DNA of 64,000 bases from Humibacter sp. RRB41 (GCF_022761015.1 NZ_JAKWJQ010000009.1:1-64000); one strand, 5' to 3'. Counted from the stretch's first letter, positions 34,087 to 42,748 are shown. Notes: a model not told the origin generated them from the sequence alone. Numbers and translations: made by a program.

Positions 34087-35682
34087 TCAGTGCGTGGTGA
34101 AGTTCGCCATCATCGCCATGTCCTCGTGTTCGAGGTTGTGGCAGTGGAAGACGTACTTGCCTGCGTACCCATCGAACTTGATGGCGATCGCCGCCTCTTC
34201 GGCCGGGCGCAGATCGATGGTGTCCTTCCAGCCGGCGTCGAATTCCCCCGGCCCGTCGATTCCGCGCGAGAGCACTTGAAACGGGTTGAGGTGGATGTGC
34301 ACCGGGTGGTGGAAATCGGCCAGGAGGCGCCAGACCTCCACCGTGCCGAGACCCGCGGAGGCCGCGATGTCGTCTGGGCTGAACGGCCGCCCATCGATGA
34401 GCCATCCGTTCATGTGGTCGACCGATCCCGTCTTGAACCGGAACGTGCGAGTGACGACGGACTGGCTCGCTGCCAGTTTCTCGATCGCGGAGAGGGTGTT
34501 CGGAACGGTGAAGCCGTCGGCCATCTTGTCCCCGACGATGAAGCGCATGACCTGCGACATGTTGCCGTCGCCGAAGTCGTTGAACAGTGTCACAGCGGTG
34601 TTCGGCGCGAAGCCGGAGAAGTCGATGATCAGGTCGGTGCGTTGGGCGGGAGCCAGTTCGAAGTGCTCATGCTGCAGGGGCGAGGCGAGCAGTCCGCCAT
34701 CCGTGCCTATCTGAATCATCGCGCCATCGGGCTGAGGGTCGAGGCGCAGGTCGAGCCGCCGAGCGTTGCACGCGTTCAGGATGCGCAGCCGATACTTCGC
34801 CCCGTCGACGTGCGCCACCGGCCACGGCGTTCCGTTGACCAGCATGACGTCGCCGAGCACGCCGGCGACGTAGTCCGGTGTGACGCCCGGATGCCCGAGC
34901 AGGCTCGCGTCGACGCTCGGGTAGTGCAGCGAGCCGTCAGCGGCGAAACTGCGATCGGTGATCATGATCGGCAACTCGCGTGTTCCGGAGGGAAGCCGGA
35001 GCGCATCCTCTTCGTCATCACGCACGAGGTGCATGCCGGCCAGTCCGCGCCAGACGCTCGGCCCGGTGAAGTCCATGCGGTGGTCGTGGTACCAGAGCAT
35101 CGCGGCGCGCTGATCGAGGGGGTAGGTGTACGTGCGGTGGCCGTTGCTCACGTCACCGGTCATAGCCGGATCGCCGCCCATGCCGGTCATGCCGGAGTGC
35201 TGGTTCATGTACGACCGATCGGTCGGATACACGTAGTCGATGGGATAACCGTCGCTGGTGTGCGGCGTGCGGCCGGCGTGCAAGTGCACCACCGTGGGCA
35301 CCGGCAACTTGTTGGTGTGGGTGACGACCGTCGTTCTGGCACGCCGACTCTCGATGATCGGTCCGGGGAAGATGCCGTTGTATCCCCAGATCGGAGTCTT
35401 CACGCCGGGCAGGATCGCCGCGCTCGCTTGTGCCTGGACGATCTCGTAGTAGTCGGCGTCGGCATCCGTTCGCGTCGGTTTCAGCGTTGGAGGCACTCGG
35501 AAGGGAAGGGTGAACGGTTGCGGCAGCGGTCGTTCACTTTTCAGCAGATTGCCGGTGGACGTCGATCCGCCGAGGCCCTGGAGCAACGGGATGCCCACAC
35601 CTAGGCCGACGCCCGCGGCGAGTCCGGCGCCGATGAAGGTCCGACGGTCGATACCGAGCCTGCGGCGGTCGTTCCCGCTCAT
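34087..35682 (-). CDS. Multicopper oxidase, CotA/bilirubin-oxidase type, Tat-exported
   Basis: 531 residues. The N-terminus has a twin-arginine signal (GIDRRTFIGAGLAAGVGLGVG). The four copper motifs are HLHAG, WYHDHRMDFT, HHPVHIHLNP and HCHNLEHEDMAMMANF, binding one type-1 and three type-2/3 coppers. It oxidises phenols, bilirubin or metals with O2; the Met after the last motif fits a type-1 axial ligand. The ATG at 35680-35682 overlaps the upstream gene's stop (ATGA), so they are coupled. A much longer reading to 36165 is only frame extension. Confidence 0.93.
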   Translation of the reverse strand: MSGNDRRRLGIDRRTFIGAGLAAGVGLGVGIPLLQGLGGSTSTGNLLKSERPLPQPFTLPFRVPPTLKPTRTDADADYYEIVQAQASAAILPGVKTPIWGYNGIFPGPIIESRRARTTVVTHTNKLPVPTVVHLHAGRTPHTSDGYPIDYVYPTDRSYMNQHSGMTGMGGDPAMTGDVSNGHRTYTYPLDQRAAMLWYHDHRMDFTGPSVWRGLAGMHLVRDDEEDALRLPSGTRELPIMITDRSFAADGSLHYPSVDASLLGHPGVTPDYVAGVLGDVMLVNGTPWPVAHVDGAKYRLRILNACNARRLDLRLDPQPDGAMIQIGTDGGLLASPLQHEHFELAPAQRTDLIIDFSGFAPNTAVTLFNDFGDGNMSQVMRFIVGDKMADGFTVPNTLSAIEKLAASQSVVTRTFRFKTGSVDHMNGWLIDGRPFSPDDIAASAGLGTVEVWRLLADFHHPVHIHLNPFQVLSRGIDGPGEFDAGWKDTIDLRPAEEAAIAIKFDGYAGKYVFHCHNLEHEDMAMMANFTTH

Positions 35683-36092
35683 CGGCCCAGCCGCATCCAT
35701 GCCCACACGGCGAGCGCCGCGGCGACCAGGATGATCGCGACGCCCAGCGGCACGTGCAGGGTCAGCACCCGAGTGAAGCCGAGGACGATCTGCAGAGCGA
35801 TCAGGCCGAAGATTCCGAGACCGGCGAGCATCGGCCACCACGGTCCGCGGCCAGGCCAGCGCAGCAGAACCGCAGAAGCTACACAAACGAGCATCGCGAT
35901 GCCCGCATAGGTGGCGTTCTCGCGGTGCACGTGGAGCGAGCCGTATGTGCCACCGAGGAACTGACCCGCGAAGATCGCCTGATCGAACAACATGATCGCC
36001 GCGATCGTGCTCGTGATGCGGAAGATCCAGCGGGGCCAGCGTGGTCCGAGCCGAGGTCGCGACACCGATTCGGGAGTCGACGTGACCGTCAT
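35679..36092 (-). CDS. Small membrane protein coupled to the multicopper oxidase
   Basis: 137 residues and four helices: FRITSTIAAIMLFDQAIFAG, HVHRENATYAGIAMLVCVASA, LAGLGIFGLIALQIVLGFTR and HVPLGVAIILVAAALAVWAW. Paired histidines (SLHVHREN and LTLHVPLG) in helices 2 and 4 could bind heme, as in small cytochrome b561-like or CtaA-like proteins. No family is assigned with confidence. First gene of the MarR-controlled operon, so it may deliver electrons or copper to the oxidase. Confidence 0.7.
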   Translation of the reverse strand: MTVTSTPESVSRPRLGPRWPRWIFRITSTIAAIMLFDQAIFAGQFLGGTYGSLHVHRENATYAGIAMLVCVASAVLLRWPGRGPWWPMLAGLGIFGLIALQIVLGFTRVLTLHVPLGVAIILVAAALAVWAWMRLGR

Positions 36093-36130
36093 CCGTTCCT
36101 CTTTCGATGAGTAGGATTCGATGAGTAAGT

Positions 36131-36175
36131 TTCAACTGAATCTGATCCATTTGAATCCGATTCACTTGAATCTAA
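36131..36175. promoter_or_regulatory. Three 15-bp operator-like repeats
   Basis: Three adjacent 15-nt units share TTCAxxTGAATC: 36131-36145, 36146-36160 and 36161-36175, with CTGAATC, TTGAATC and TTGAATC exactly 15 nt apart. Each unit is itself an imperfect palindrome (best: GATTCACTTGAATC). They fill the 97-nt spacer between the MarR gene and the membrane/oxidase operon, so they are likely MarR binding sites in tandem on both promoters. Confidence 0.75.
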
Positions 36176-36189
36176 CATAGGATGGTGAG

Positions 36190-36654
36190 ATGGCAAGGCC
36201 TCGTGTGAATCTGCAGCTCGGTCTGCTGCTGCGTCAGTCGCACGAGCGAGCCGCTCGCTCGCTGAACAGAGCGCTTCTTCCGCTGGGATTGACCGGTCGC
36301 CACTTCGGCGTGCTGCTCCTGCTCCGACGAGAGGGTGTGTCAACGCAGCGCGATCTGATCCGGCTCACGGGAAGCGACAAGGCGGGCATGACCCGAACGG
36401 TCGAGGACCTGGAGCGCCTCGGCTATCTGCGCAGAACCCAGTCGGCGAACGACAAGCGCGTCGCCGAGCTCACCCTGACGGAGAAGGGCGTCGAAGATTT
36501 CGCGACGGCCCAACGGCTCGCGTCCGGGGCGGCAGAGGAACTGTTCGAGTCGTTCGCCCCAGCGGAACTGTCGACGCTCGAGGAACTGTTGACCCGGTTC
36601 GTCGACGAATCCGCGCCCTCGACGCCCACGTCCGACCAGGACGGACCGGCGTGA
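36190..36654 (+). CDS. MarR family regulator
   Basis: 154 residues: a winged helix at about 30-100 with TGRHFGVLLLLRREGVSTQR, LTGSDKAGMTRTVEDLERLG and YLRRTQSANDKRVAELTLTE (wing). A long Ala/Glu C-terminal helix supports a dimer. Divergent from the membrane/multicopper oxidase operon with three operator repeats between. Overlaps the next gene by 4 nt. Confidence 0.92.
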   Translation: MARPRVNLQLGLLLRQSHERAARSLNRALLPLGLTGRHFGVLLLLRREGVSTQRDLIRLTGSDKAGMTRTVEDLERLGYLRRTQSANDKRVAELTLTEKGVEDFATAQRLASGAAEELFESFAPAELSTLEELLTRFVDESAPSTPTSDQDGPA

Positions 36655-36977
36655 GCGAAACCCGGCCGCGCGTTCTCGGTCCCGTCGTGGACGACGAGAC
36701 TCGCTGCATCCACTATCGGTCGCCGCAGGATGTGATCGCGATCGAGTTCGCGTGCTGCCGCGAGTTCTATCCCTGCCATCTGTGTCATGCAGAGACGGCC
36801 GGCCACCCCGCGCGGCAGTGGCCAGTCGCCTCCCGGGCCGAACCGGCCGTGCTCTGCGGGGTGTGCGGCAACCTGCTGACGATCACGGAGTACCTCGCTG
36901 TCGATGGATGCCCCGCGTGCGCCGCACCGTTCAACCCGGGCTGCAGACTGCACACCGAGTTCTACTTCGAGGTCTGA
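36651..36977 (+). CDS. CHY-type zinc finger protein
   Basis: 108 residues, GTG start at 36651 overlapping the MarR stop (GTGA). The CHY domain is RCIHYRSPQDVIAIEFACC, then CREFYPCHLCHAETAGHPA and two later CxxC pairs (VLCGVCGNLLT, DGCPACAAPFNPGCRLH), with several Cys/His ligands for zinc. Function unknown in bacteria. It is expected to be cotranscribed with marR, so it may belong to the same stress response. Confidence 0.85.
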   Translation: MSETRPRVLGPVVDDETRCIHYRSPQDVIAIEFACCREFYPCHLCHAETAGHPARQWPVASRAEPAVLCGVCGNLLTITEYLAVDGCPACAAPFNPGCRLHTEFYFEV

Positions 36978-36983
36978 AGCGGG

Positions 36984-37895
36984 TCAAACGACGAGGGCCG
37001 GTTCCTTGACATGGCTCTCCACGAAGGATGCGGCCCTGTTCAGCGCAGCGTCGCCCTCCTCGAGAATGGCGGCGAACGCCTGGAAGACGTGGGAAACATC
37101 CGGAGTGACGTCGAGGATGACGGGAACGTCGTCGGCAGCCGCCTTGACGGCGAGGCGCGTGGCGTCGTCGAGAAGCACTTCGTGCGAACCTGCCTGGATC
37201 AGCAAGGGCGGCAACCCGGTGAGGTCGGCGAAAACCGGGCTGACCAACGGGTCCGTCGCGTCGGTGGTGCCACCCAGGTACTCGGCGACGCGCGTGCGGA
37301 TGGCGTCGGCGCTGATGTTCGGGTCGACCTGCGCCTTGCTCGTGAAGCTGTCGCCGGAGACGGTGAGGTCGGTCATCGGCGAGAACACCGCCACGGCGGC
37401 CGGCATCGGCAGAGCTTCGGCTCTGCCAGCGACGAGAAGTTCGACCGCAAGGTTTCCGCCGGCGGATTCGCCTGTCACGACAACGCCGCCCGCGCCGCCG
37501 AGCTGCTCGAGCAATGCCCGGTATGCGGCGGTGACGTCGTGAAGAGCCGCGGGATACGGAGCCTCCGGCGCCAGCCGATAGTCGATCGAGACGGCGCGCA
37601 TGCCCGTCCTACGGGCCAGGTCCGACGCCAGCCCGATGGAGCCGCGTGCTGAGCCGAGGGCGAAGCCCCCTCCGTGCATGTGGAAGATGGTCCCCTTCGG
37701 TTCCACTCCGGCGATGTCGATGAAGATCGCCGGGACGCCACCGAGCTCGCCTGACGTCGTCCGCACATCCTCGGGAAGGGGCTGCGCGGTGAGCATCTGC
37801 TCCAGAAGGGGACGGTGGATGGCGACATCGCCGCCGAGGTCGAAGGGTGCGTCCCGGAGGATCTGGTGAACCAGGTCGCGCTGTTGTGCAGTCAT
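36984..37895 (-). CDS. Alpha/beta hydrolase, hormone-sensitive-lipase-type esterase
   Basis: 303 residues. HGGGFALGS is the oxyanion-hole motif and GESAGGNLA the nucleophile elbow; the acid and histidine are expected near LIQAGSHEVLLDD and VSHVFQAF. It resembles HSL-family carboxylesterases for short acyl chains. AGGAG lies 6-11 nt upstream of the ATG at 37893-37895, which I prefer over the ATG at 37925. It is divergent from a MarR gene with repeated TTAGC motifs between. Confidence 0.9.
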   Translation of the reverse strand: MTAQQRDLVHQILRDAPFDLGGDVAIHRPLLEQMLTAQPLPEDVRTTSGELGGVPAIFIDIAGVEPKGTIFHMHGGGFALGSARGSIGLASDLARRTGMRAVSIDYRLAPEAPYPAALHDVTAAYRALLEQLGGAGGVVVTGESAGGNLAVELLVAGRAEALPMPAAVAVFSPMTDLTVSGDSFTSKAQVDPNISADAIRTRVAEYLGGTTDATDPLVSPVFADLTGLPPLLIQAGSHEVLLDDATRLAVKAAADDVPVILDVTPDVSHVFQAFAAILEEGDAALNRAASFVESHVKEPALVV

Positions 37896-37958
37896 GAAGA
37901 TCTCCTGTCGTGCCGTTGCCCGCACGGTGGGCCGGTCGTGGATCGACCGTGATTTAGA

Positions 37959-38001
37959 TTAGCACTAATTAGCTTAGCAACAACCTGCTTGTATCTAAGA
38001 T
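37959..38001 (+). promoter_or_regulatory. MarR promoter/operator region
   Basis: TTAGCA (37974-37979), 16 nt, TAAGAT (37996-38001) is a good -35/-10 pair for marR. Over and before it, TTAGC occurs at 37959, 37969 and 37974, and CTAATTAG (37965-37972) is a perfect 8-bp palindrome. The spacer is AT-rich within a GC-rich region. It probably binds the MarR product and also covers the divergent esterase promoter. Confidence 0.6.
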
Positions 38002-38031
38002 AGTGTGAGGTCGATCCGAGGAGGCTTGGCG

Positions 38032-38493
38032 ATGGTGACCGACGTGCGACAGGTGTTCGACGACCTTGTGCGGTTCGAAACGGTGCTGTGGGGAGCGGTA
38101 GACGACCGGCTCCGAAAGGAATGCGACCTGACCTTGGCCAACTTGAACCTCATGATGGTCATCGATGCGGCACCGCAGTGTCGCGTTCTCGACATCGCCC
38201 AGGCCCTTGCGATCACGGTCGGAGGCACCAGTCAGGCGGTCGATCGGCTTGAAGCCGCCGGCCACTGTGCCCGCCGAGCCAACCCGGCCGACCGCCGCTC
38301 GTCGATTCTCGAGCTGACGTCGGAGGGTGAAGCCCTCCTCGAACGCGCGCTCCCGGCGTTCGACGGTGAGCTACGCCGCCTCGTGCAAGAACCACTCTCC
38401 GACGACGCCGTCAAGCGGCTCGGTGAAGCCCTCGGCACGCTCCGCAGGACTGCCATCGCCCGCGCTGCGACCGGCATCCCGTCTGCGCGCTGA
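38032..38493 (+). CDS. MarR family regulator
   Basis: 153 residues with the winged-helix motif NLNLMMVIDAAPQCRVLDIA, ALAITVGGTSQAVDRLEAAG and HCARRANPADRRSSILELTS. GAGGAGG 7 nt before ATG 38032 chooses this start over the GTG at 38005. It is the likely regulator of the divergent esterase. The next gene, flavohemoglobin, starts 101 nt downstream. Confidence 0.9.
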   Translation: MVTDVRQVFDDLVRFETVLWGAVDDRLRKECDLTLANLNLMMVIDAAPQCRVLDIAQALAITVGGTSQAVDRLEAAGHCARRANPADRRSSILELTSEGEALLERALPAFDGELRRLVQEPLSDDAVKRLGEALGTLRRTAIARAATGIPSAR

Positions 38494-38594
38494 TCGGATC
38501 CGAGGGATCCCTGTCCCCCGATTTGGGGACAACCCGGGTCTCGCGCTAGCGTCGACCTTCGACACTGCACGGTAGCGGATGGGACACAACATAG

Positions 38595-39797
38595 GTGGAT
38601 GCGGTTGCGCTCAAGCGGACCTGGGCTCAGGTGGCAGCTCACGGTGATGCCGTCCCAGGGTATTTCTACGCGCATCTCTTTCTCACGCACCCCGAGGTAC
38701 GGGATCTGTTCCCGGTCACGATGGCGACGCAGCGTGACCGGCTCGTGAAAGCACTCGGCCGCATGGTCAGCAACGTCGACGACATCGGCGAAGTCGTCGG
38801 TTACATCGAAGACCTCGGCCGCGATCACCGAAAGTTCGGAACGATCGCCGGTCACTATCCGGCGGTCGGGGCATCCCTCCTGGCGACGCTCAAGCACTTC
38901 CTCGGCGACACGTGGACGGCCGAGCTGGCCTCCGACTGGGCCGAGGCATACGGGCTGATCGCCACGACGATGATCACCGCCGCCGAGGGCGCTGAGTCGG
39001 AACCCGCAACCTGGGTCGCAGAGGTGGTGGCGACCGAGCGGCGTGGAATGGATGTCGGCACGGTGACGATCCGGACCGACGAACCGTACGCGTACCGGGC
39101 CGGGCAGTCACTCGCGGTCGAAGTTCCTCAGCGGCCCCGCCAGTGGCGCTACCTGTCGCCCACGCATCCGCAACGGGCTGACTCCACGATCACGTTCCAT
39201 GTTCAACTCGTACCGGGCGGTCAGGTCAGCGGAGCCCTGCTTCGCGATGTCAAGGCGGGTGACCGGGTTCGGCTCGGCCCGCCGGTCGGTGATCTGCTGA
39301 CCCTGCCCTCCGACGGCGACTGGCCGGACCTCCTCCTCGTCGGTGGCGGAACGGGCATCGCTCCACTGCTGGCCGTGCTGGACGAAGTCGCCGAGCGACA
39401 CCGTTCGAGCGGGACCGGCCCGCGGGTCGCGCTGTATCACGGTGTGCGGCATTCCTGGGGGTTCTACGCCAACCCCGAACTCGATCGGTACGCCGGTGCG
39501 CCCTGGCTGCAGACCGGATTCGCGGTTTCCGACGACCCATCGTTCCCCGGGCCGCGCGGCCTGATCGGCGACGTCGCTGCCGCGGATGGTCCGTGGGATG
39601 GATTTCTCGCAATGGTGTGCGGCTCGCCACGCATGGTCGGCCACACCACCGCCGCGCTGCTCCATTCGGGCATCGCCTCCGAGTGGATCCGCAGCGAGAA
39701 GTACGACGACCCATTCACTCAACCGACCGGCGAAACAGGCAGCCGGGCAGGCGCTCCGACAGTCGCCCGACTGGGCGCAGGGCTGGGCATCCAGTAG
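38595..39797 (+). CDS. Flavohemoglobin
   Basis: 400 residues. The globin part (1-135) has FYAHLFLTHPEVRDLFP and the proximal histidine in DLGRDHRKFG. The reductase part has the FAD motif WRYLSP (R-Y-x-S) and the NAD phosphate-binding LLLVGGGTGIAPLL near residue 255, with CGSPRMVG at the C-terminus. Such proteins oxidise NO to nitrate with NAD(P)H, but many actinobacterial single-domain relatives have other roles. The start is GTG at 38595. First of three genes with very short spacing (14 nt, then an 8-nt overlap). Confidence 0.9.
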   Translation: MDAVALKRTWAQVAAHGDAVPGYFYAHLFLTHPEVRDLFPVTMATQRDRLVKALGRMVSNVDDIGEVVGYIEDLGRDHRKFGTIAGHYPAVGASLLATLKHFLGDTWTAELASDWAEAYGLIATTMITAAEGAESEPATWVAEVVATERRGMDVGTVTIRTDEPYAYRAGQSLAVEVPQRPRQWRYLSPTHPQRADSTITFHVQLVPGGQVSGALLRDVKAGDRVRLGPPVGDLLTLPSDGDWPDLLLVGGGTGIAPLLAVLDEVAERHRSSGTGPRVALYHGVRHSWGFYANPELDRYAGAPWLQTGFAVSDDPSFPGPRGLIGDVAAADGPWDGFLAMVCGSPRMVGHTTAALLHSGIASEWIRSEKYDDPFTQPTGETGSRAGAPTVARLGAGLGIQ

Positions 39798-39811
39798 AGG
39801 ACGGCACGATC

Positions 39812-40531
39812 ATGACTGGGACCACATCCGCATCCATCACACCGGAACAGCTGCGGGAAGCATCACTCGCCGGCGAGAGCAATGACGACGACCGCGCCGC
39901 GCTGCGATCGCTCCTTGCTGCTGCAGCCGACGCTCTCGAACTCGCCTGGCGCGAGAAGCACGATCTGATGGCGGGACTCAGCTCGGGAGACGACGCCATC
40001 TCGAGTCGCGCCGTCCTGCTGCTCAGCAGCGCTCAGCGAATCGCCGACGAAGCGGTCGCCGAGGCCGAGTCCTACTCGAAAGATCTGGTCGACACCGCCA
40101 GGGTGCAATATCGAGAGATCATCGAGCGGGCTCAGCAAGCCGCCCACGAGATCGAGAAGCAGTCGGGCACACCACGAGACGCCACCGAGCCACACCTCAT
40201 CACACCGCCATGGGGTGCGGAGCAAACCCCTACTCCCGCATTCGCGACCGATGATCTTCCTGCGGCGGGGCCGGCCTCCTTAGACGACGTGGTTCGGGCG
40301 CGCCAGTTCACCAGAATGGCTGCCGCCCAAGCACACTCGCTGCTCGAATCCATCGAGCGCGAGTTGGGGCGCCTCGGTGCGACGCCCGCCCAGGAGAACC
40401 AGCAAGCGCCTGCCGACCAACAAGACCTGACGCCGTCTCAGGACGACGACGAATCGCTCGACGAAGCTCCGGCACGTCGGAGGCTGTCATGGACAAACAC
40501 ACGATCGCGAATGGGACAACGAAATGACTGA
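39812..40531 (+). CDS. DivIVA-like coiled-coil protein between two globin genes
   Basis: 239 residues. A central helical stretch (SAQRIADEAVAEAESYSKDL, ARVQYREIIERAQQAAHEIE) has DivIVA/secretory-coil-like composition; the rest is Ala/Pro/Gln-rich and disordered. No catalytic motif. The ATG at 39812 starts the family-like region; a longer in-frame reading overlaps the flavohemoglobin gene. The stop overlaps the next ATG by 8 nt. Its place between two hemoglobins suggests a linked function, but I cannot say which. Confidence 0.65.
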   Translation: MTGTTSASITPEQLREASLAGESNDDDRAALRSLLAAAADALELAWREKHDLMAGLSSGDDAISSRAVLLLSSAQRIADEAVAEAESYSKDLVDTARVQYREIIERAQQAAHEIEKQSGTPRDATEPHLITPPWGAEQTPTPAFATDDLPAAGPASLDDVVRARQFTRMAAAQAHSLLESIERELGRLGATPAQENQQAPADQQDLTPSQDDDESLDEAPARRRLSWTNTRSRMGQRND

Positions 40532-40910
40532 CACGAGCACTTCCGCAACCCTGTACCAGCAGCTTGGCGAAGGCGCCGGCATCGCCGCGGTGGTCGACAC
40601 CTTGTATCGGCTGATCATGGACGACGAGAGTCTTGCGCCGTACTTCGCCACGACTCGCCTCGTCGAGCAGAAGCGTCACATGGCGCTCTTCCTCGCCGCG
40701 GCAACCGGCGGCCCGAACGGCTACAAGGGTCTGAATCTGGATGCCGCGCACGCCGGCCGAGGCATCACCGACGCCGACTTCGACAAGGTCATCGCGCACG
40801 CCGCCACCGCACTCTCCGAAGCCGGAGTCGACTCCGAGACCATCAGCACGGTGGCCGGTGCGCTCATGCCGCTCCGGGCCCAGGTCGTCACAGCATCCTC
40901 TGTTCTGTAG
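40524..40910 (+). CDS. Truncated hemoglobin, group I (trHbN-like)
   Basis: 128 residues of the 2-on-2 globin fold. YQQLGEGAGIAAVVDTLYRLI is the typical start, YFATTRLVEQKRHMALFLAAATGG covers helices C-E, and the proximal histidine sits in DAAHAGRGITDADFDKV. A distal Tyr is expected at B10 (TLYRLIM). Group I proteins dioxygenate NO. Overlaps the coiled-coil gene by 8 nt, so translation is coupled. Third member of the globin operon. Confidence 0.9.
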   Translation: MTDTSTSATLYQQLGEGAGIAAVVDTLYRLIMDDESLAPYFATTRLVEQKRHMALFLAAATGGPNGYKGLNLDAAHAGRGITDADFDKVIAHAATALSEAGVDSETISTVAGALMPLRAQVVTASSVL

Positions 40911-40940
40911 CGCGTCTGGGGACGCCCGTGTCCCGCGAGG

Positions 40941-41519
40941 TCAAACCTCTCTGATGATCCCGTAGGTGAGGAGCATCAGGCCATCTCCGACGGCTTGAAC
41001 GCTGCAGAGATGGAGTGGCTTCTTGTCTTCGGTGTCACCGAAAAGGCGCTCACCGGATCCAAGTACAACGGGGAAGACGATCAGGCGCAGCTCGTCGACG
41101 AGGTCATGCTCCATCAGTGTGTGCACGAGTTGGCGGCTGGCGTAGACGACGATCTCACCGTCGATCTCTCGCTTCAGCTTGGTGATCTGCGCCACGATGT
41201 CACCGCTCAGCACCGTCGAGTTGACCCACACCGGGTCTTCGAGCGTGGTGGACACGACATATTTCGGAAGACCGTTCAACCTGTCCGGCCAGTCGCCGCT
41301 TCTGGAATTCCATCGCGAGCCGAAGTATTCGTCGGTCCGCCGGCCGATCAGGAGAGCTGCGGCTCTCAACGCCTCGGCGTACTCGACTTTCGCCCACGCC
41401 TCACGATCACCGCCAACGGACTGGTCGAACCAGCCGCCGTGTAAGAATCCCTGCTCGCCGGTTGGGTCTTCGACCACTCCATCGAGCGAGAGGTTTTCGC
41501 TGACTACCAGCTTTGCCAT
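40941..41519 (-). CDS. Dihydrofolate reductase/RibD-C-like protein
   Basis: 192 residues of the bacterial bifunctional deaminase-reductase C-terminal family: KLVVSENLSLDGVVEDPTGE opens the fold and LVDELRLIVFPVVLGSGERL closes it. It probably binds NADPH; the substrate is unknown, and it is not a folate DHFR in the strict sense. The ATG at 41517-41519 follows GGAG six nt away. Divergent from the ECF sigma factor gene, a pairing seen repeatedly in actinobacteria with YCII/DHFR-like genes. Confidence 0.85.
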   Translation of the reverse strand: MAKLVVSENLSLDGVVEDPTGEQGFLHGGWFDQSVGGDREAWAKVEYAEALRAAALLIGRRTDEYFGSRWNSRSGDWPDRLNGLPKYVVSTTLEDPVWVNSTVLSGDIVAQITKLKREIDGEIVVYASRQLVHTLMEHDLVDELRLIVFPVVLGSGERLFGDTEDKKPLHLCSVQAVGDGLMLLTYGIIREV

Positions 41520-41629
41520 TTTGTTCTCCGCATCTCGTTGACTAACACTGTCGAAAAGGGAAGACACCACTGGCTTCAGGAATTGGGCGGCCTGCCACAG
41601 CCCAGTTCCGCCATCGACGGGTGTCAACA

Positions 41630-41657
41630 CGTGTACTGAGGGTCGTGTACTGAGGGT
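41630..41657. repeat. Tandem 14-nt repeat before a sigma factor gene
   Basis: CGTGTACTGAGGGT is repeated twice without a gap (41630-41643, 41644-41657), directly before GTG 41658. It may be two sigma-factor or regulator sites or a polymerase slippage product. It ends where the alternative GTG start of the ECF gene begins. Confidence 0.6.
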
Positions 41658-41696
41658 GTGCCTAAGAAACAAGGCGACGACAACGAGGACGCAAGA

Positions 41697-42704
41697 ATGA
41701 CACTGCTGACGGATGAGCTGCTCGCGCGAGCGCGTGCGGGAGACGACAAAGCGTTCAACGAGCTGGCCGAGCCGCATCTTCGCGAATTGAAGGTGCACTG
41801 CTACCGGATGCTCGGATCTCTTCACGACGCCGAAGACGCTGTGCAAGACACGTTGCTCGCGGCGTGGCAAGGCCTTCAAGCATTCGAGGGTCGCGCCTCG
41901 TTGCGCACCTGGCTGTATCGGATCGCCACGAACCAATGCCTCAACCTGCGGCGCTCAGCCAGTCGACGACAGGCGAAGGAATGGAACATCCCAGGCGCTC
42001 AGCCCCCAGCGCCGAGCCGGCTCGGTGAAGTCCCGTGGCTCGAGCCGTACCCCGACGCGCTTGTCGACTATGCGGCGCCGCTCGGCCCCGAGGCACGTTT
42101 CGAGCAATCGGAATCCATATCGATCGCCTTCGTAACGGCACTGCAGCTGCTGCCACCTCGCCAGCTCGCGGTCCTGATCCTGCGCGATGTACTCGGGTTC
42201 CACGCAAGCGAGGTCGCCGATATGCTCGAATCGACCGTCGAGTCGGTCACCAGCGCCCTCAAACGAGCCCGCACCAGCCTGCGCGACCGACTTCCACGAA
42301 ACGCCGACGACTCGCCGCCGACTCCCACCTCGTCGTCCGAAGCCATCACCGTGGCGAAGTTCGTGAACGCGTACGAAGCCGGTGACATAAGCGCCTTGGT
42401 GAGCCTGCTCACCGACGACGTCTTCATGTCGATGCCGCCGATGCCGCTCGAATATGAGGGCCGCGAACGCGTATCCGCCTTCTGTGCCCTGCTCTTCCGG
42501 TCCGGCCGCACATTCGACCTTCTGCCGACCCGAGCAAACGGCCAACCCGCATTCGGCCTCTACACCCGCTCGTCGGATGGCACGAAGCGTGGAACCGGCC
42601 TGATCGCGATCACCCTGGCCGGTGACAGAATCCGCGCAATGACGCGGTTCGAGAACACCGTGTTCCCCTGGTTCGACCTGCCGGAATCGCTCCCCGAACA
42701 GTAG
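41697..42704 (+). CDS. ECF sigma factor with SnoaL-like C-terminal domain
   Basis: 335 residues from ATG 41697 (a GTG at 41658 is the alternative). Region 2 is LLARARAGDDKAFNELAEPH to LRTWLYRIATNQCLNLRRSA; region 4 is LQLLPPRQLAVLILRDVLGF with EVADMLESTVESVTSALKRA. The last 130 residues (VAKFVNAYEAGDISALVSLL and SMPPMPLEYEGRERV) form a NTF2/SnoaL-like domain, as in ECF groups with no anti-sigma factor, where this domain gates activity. It fits the SigG-like ECF class. The regulon is unknown; the DHFR-like gene is divergent. Confidence 0.88.
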   Translation: MTLLTDELLARARAGDDKAFNELAEPHLRELKVHCYRMLGSLHDAEDAVQDTLLAAWQGLQAFEGRASLRTWLYRIATNQCLNLRRSASRRQAKEWNIPGAQPPAPSRLGEVPWLEPYPDALVDYAAPLGPEARFEQSESISIAFVTALQLLPPRQLAVLILRDVLGFHASEVADMLESTVESVTSALKRARTSLRDRLPRNADDSPPTPTSSSEAITVAKFVNAYEAGDISALVSLLTDDVFMSMPPMPLEYEGRERVSAFCALLFRSGRTFDLLPTRANGQPAFGLYTRSSDGTKRGTGLIAITLAGDRIRAMTRFENTVFPWFDLPESLPEQ

Positions 42705-42748
42705 GACCGGCTTCCGCGTCGGCATGGCGGTGTTGCTCACCCTCCCCG

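Noticed and set aside
34087-36165. Extended multicopper oxidase start at 36165
   Set aside because: The first part is Arg/Ala-rich shadow of the upstream membrane gene; ATG 35682 overlaps that gene's stop and starts a clean Tat signal.
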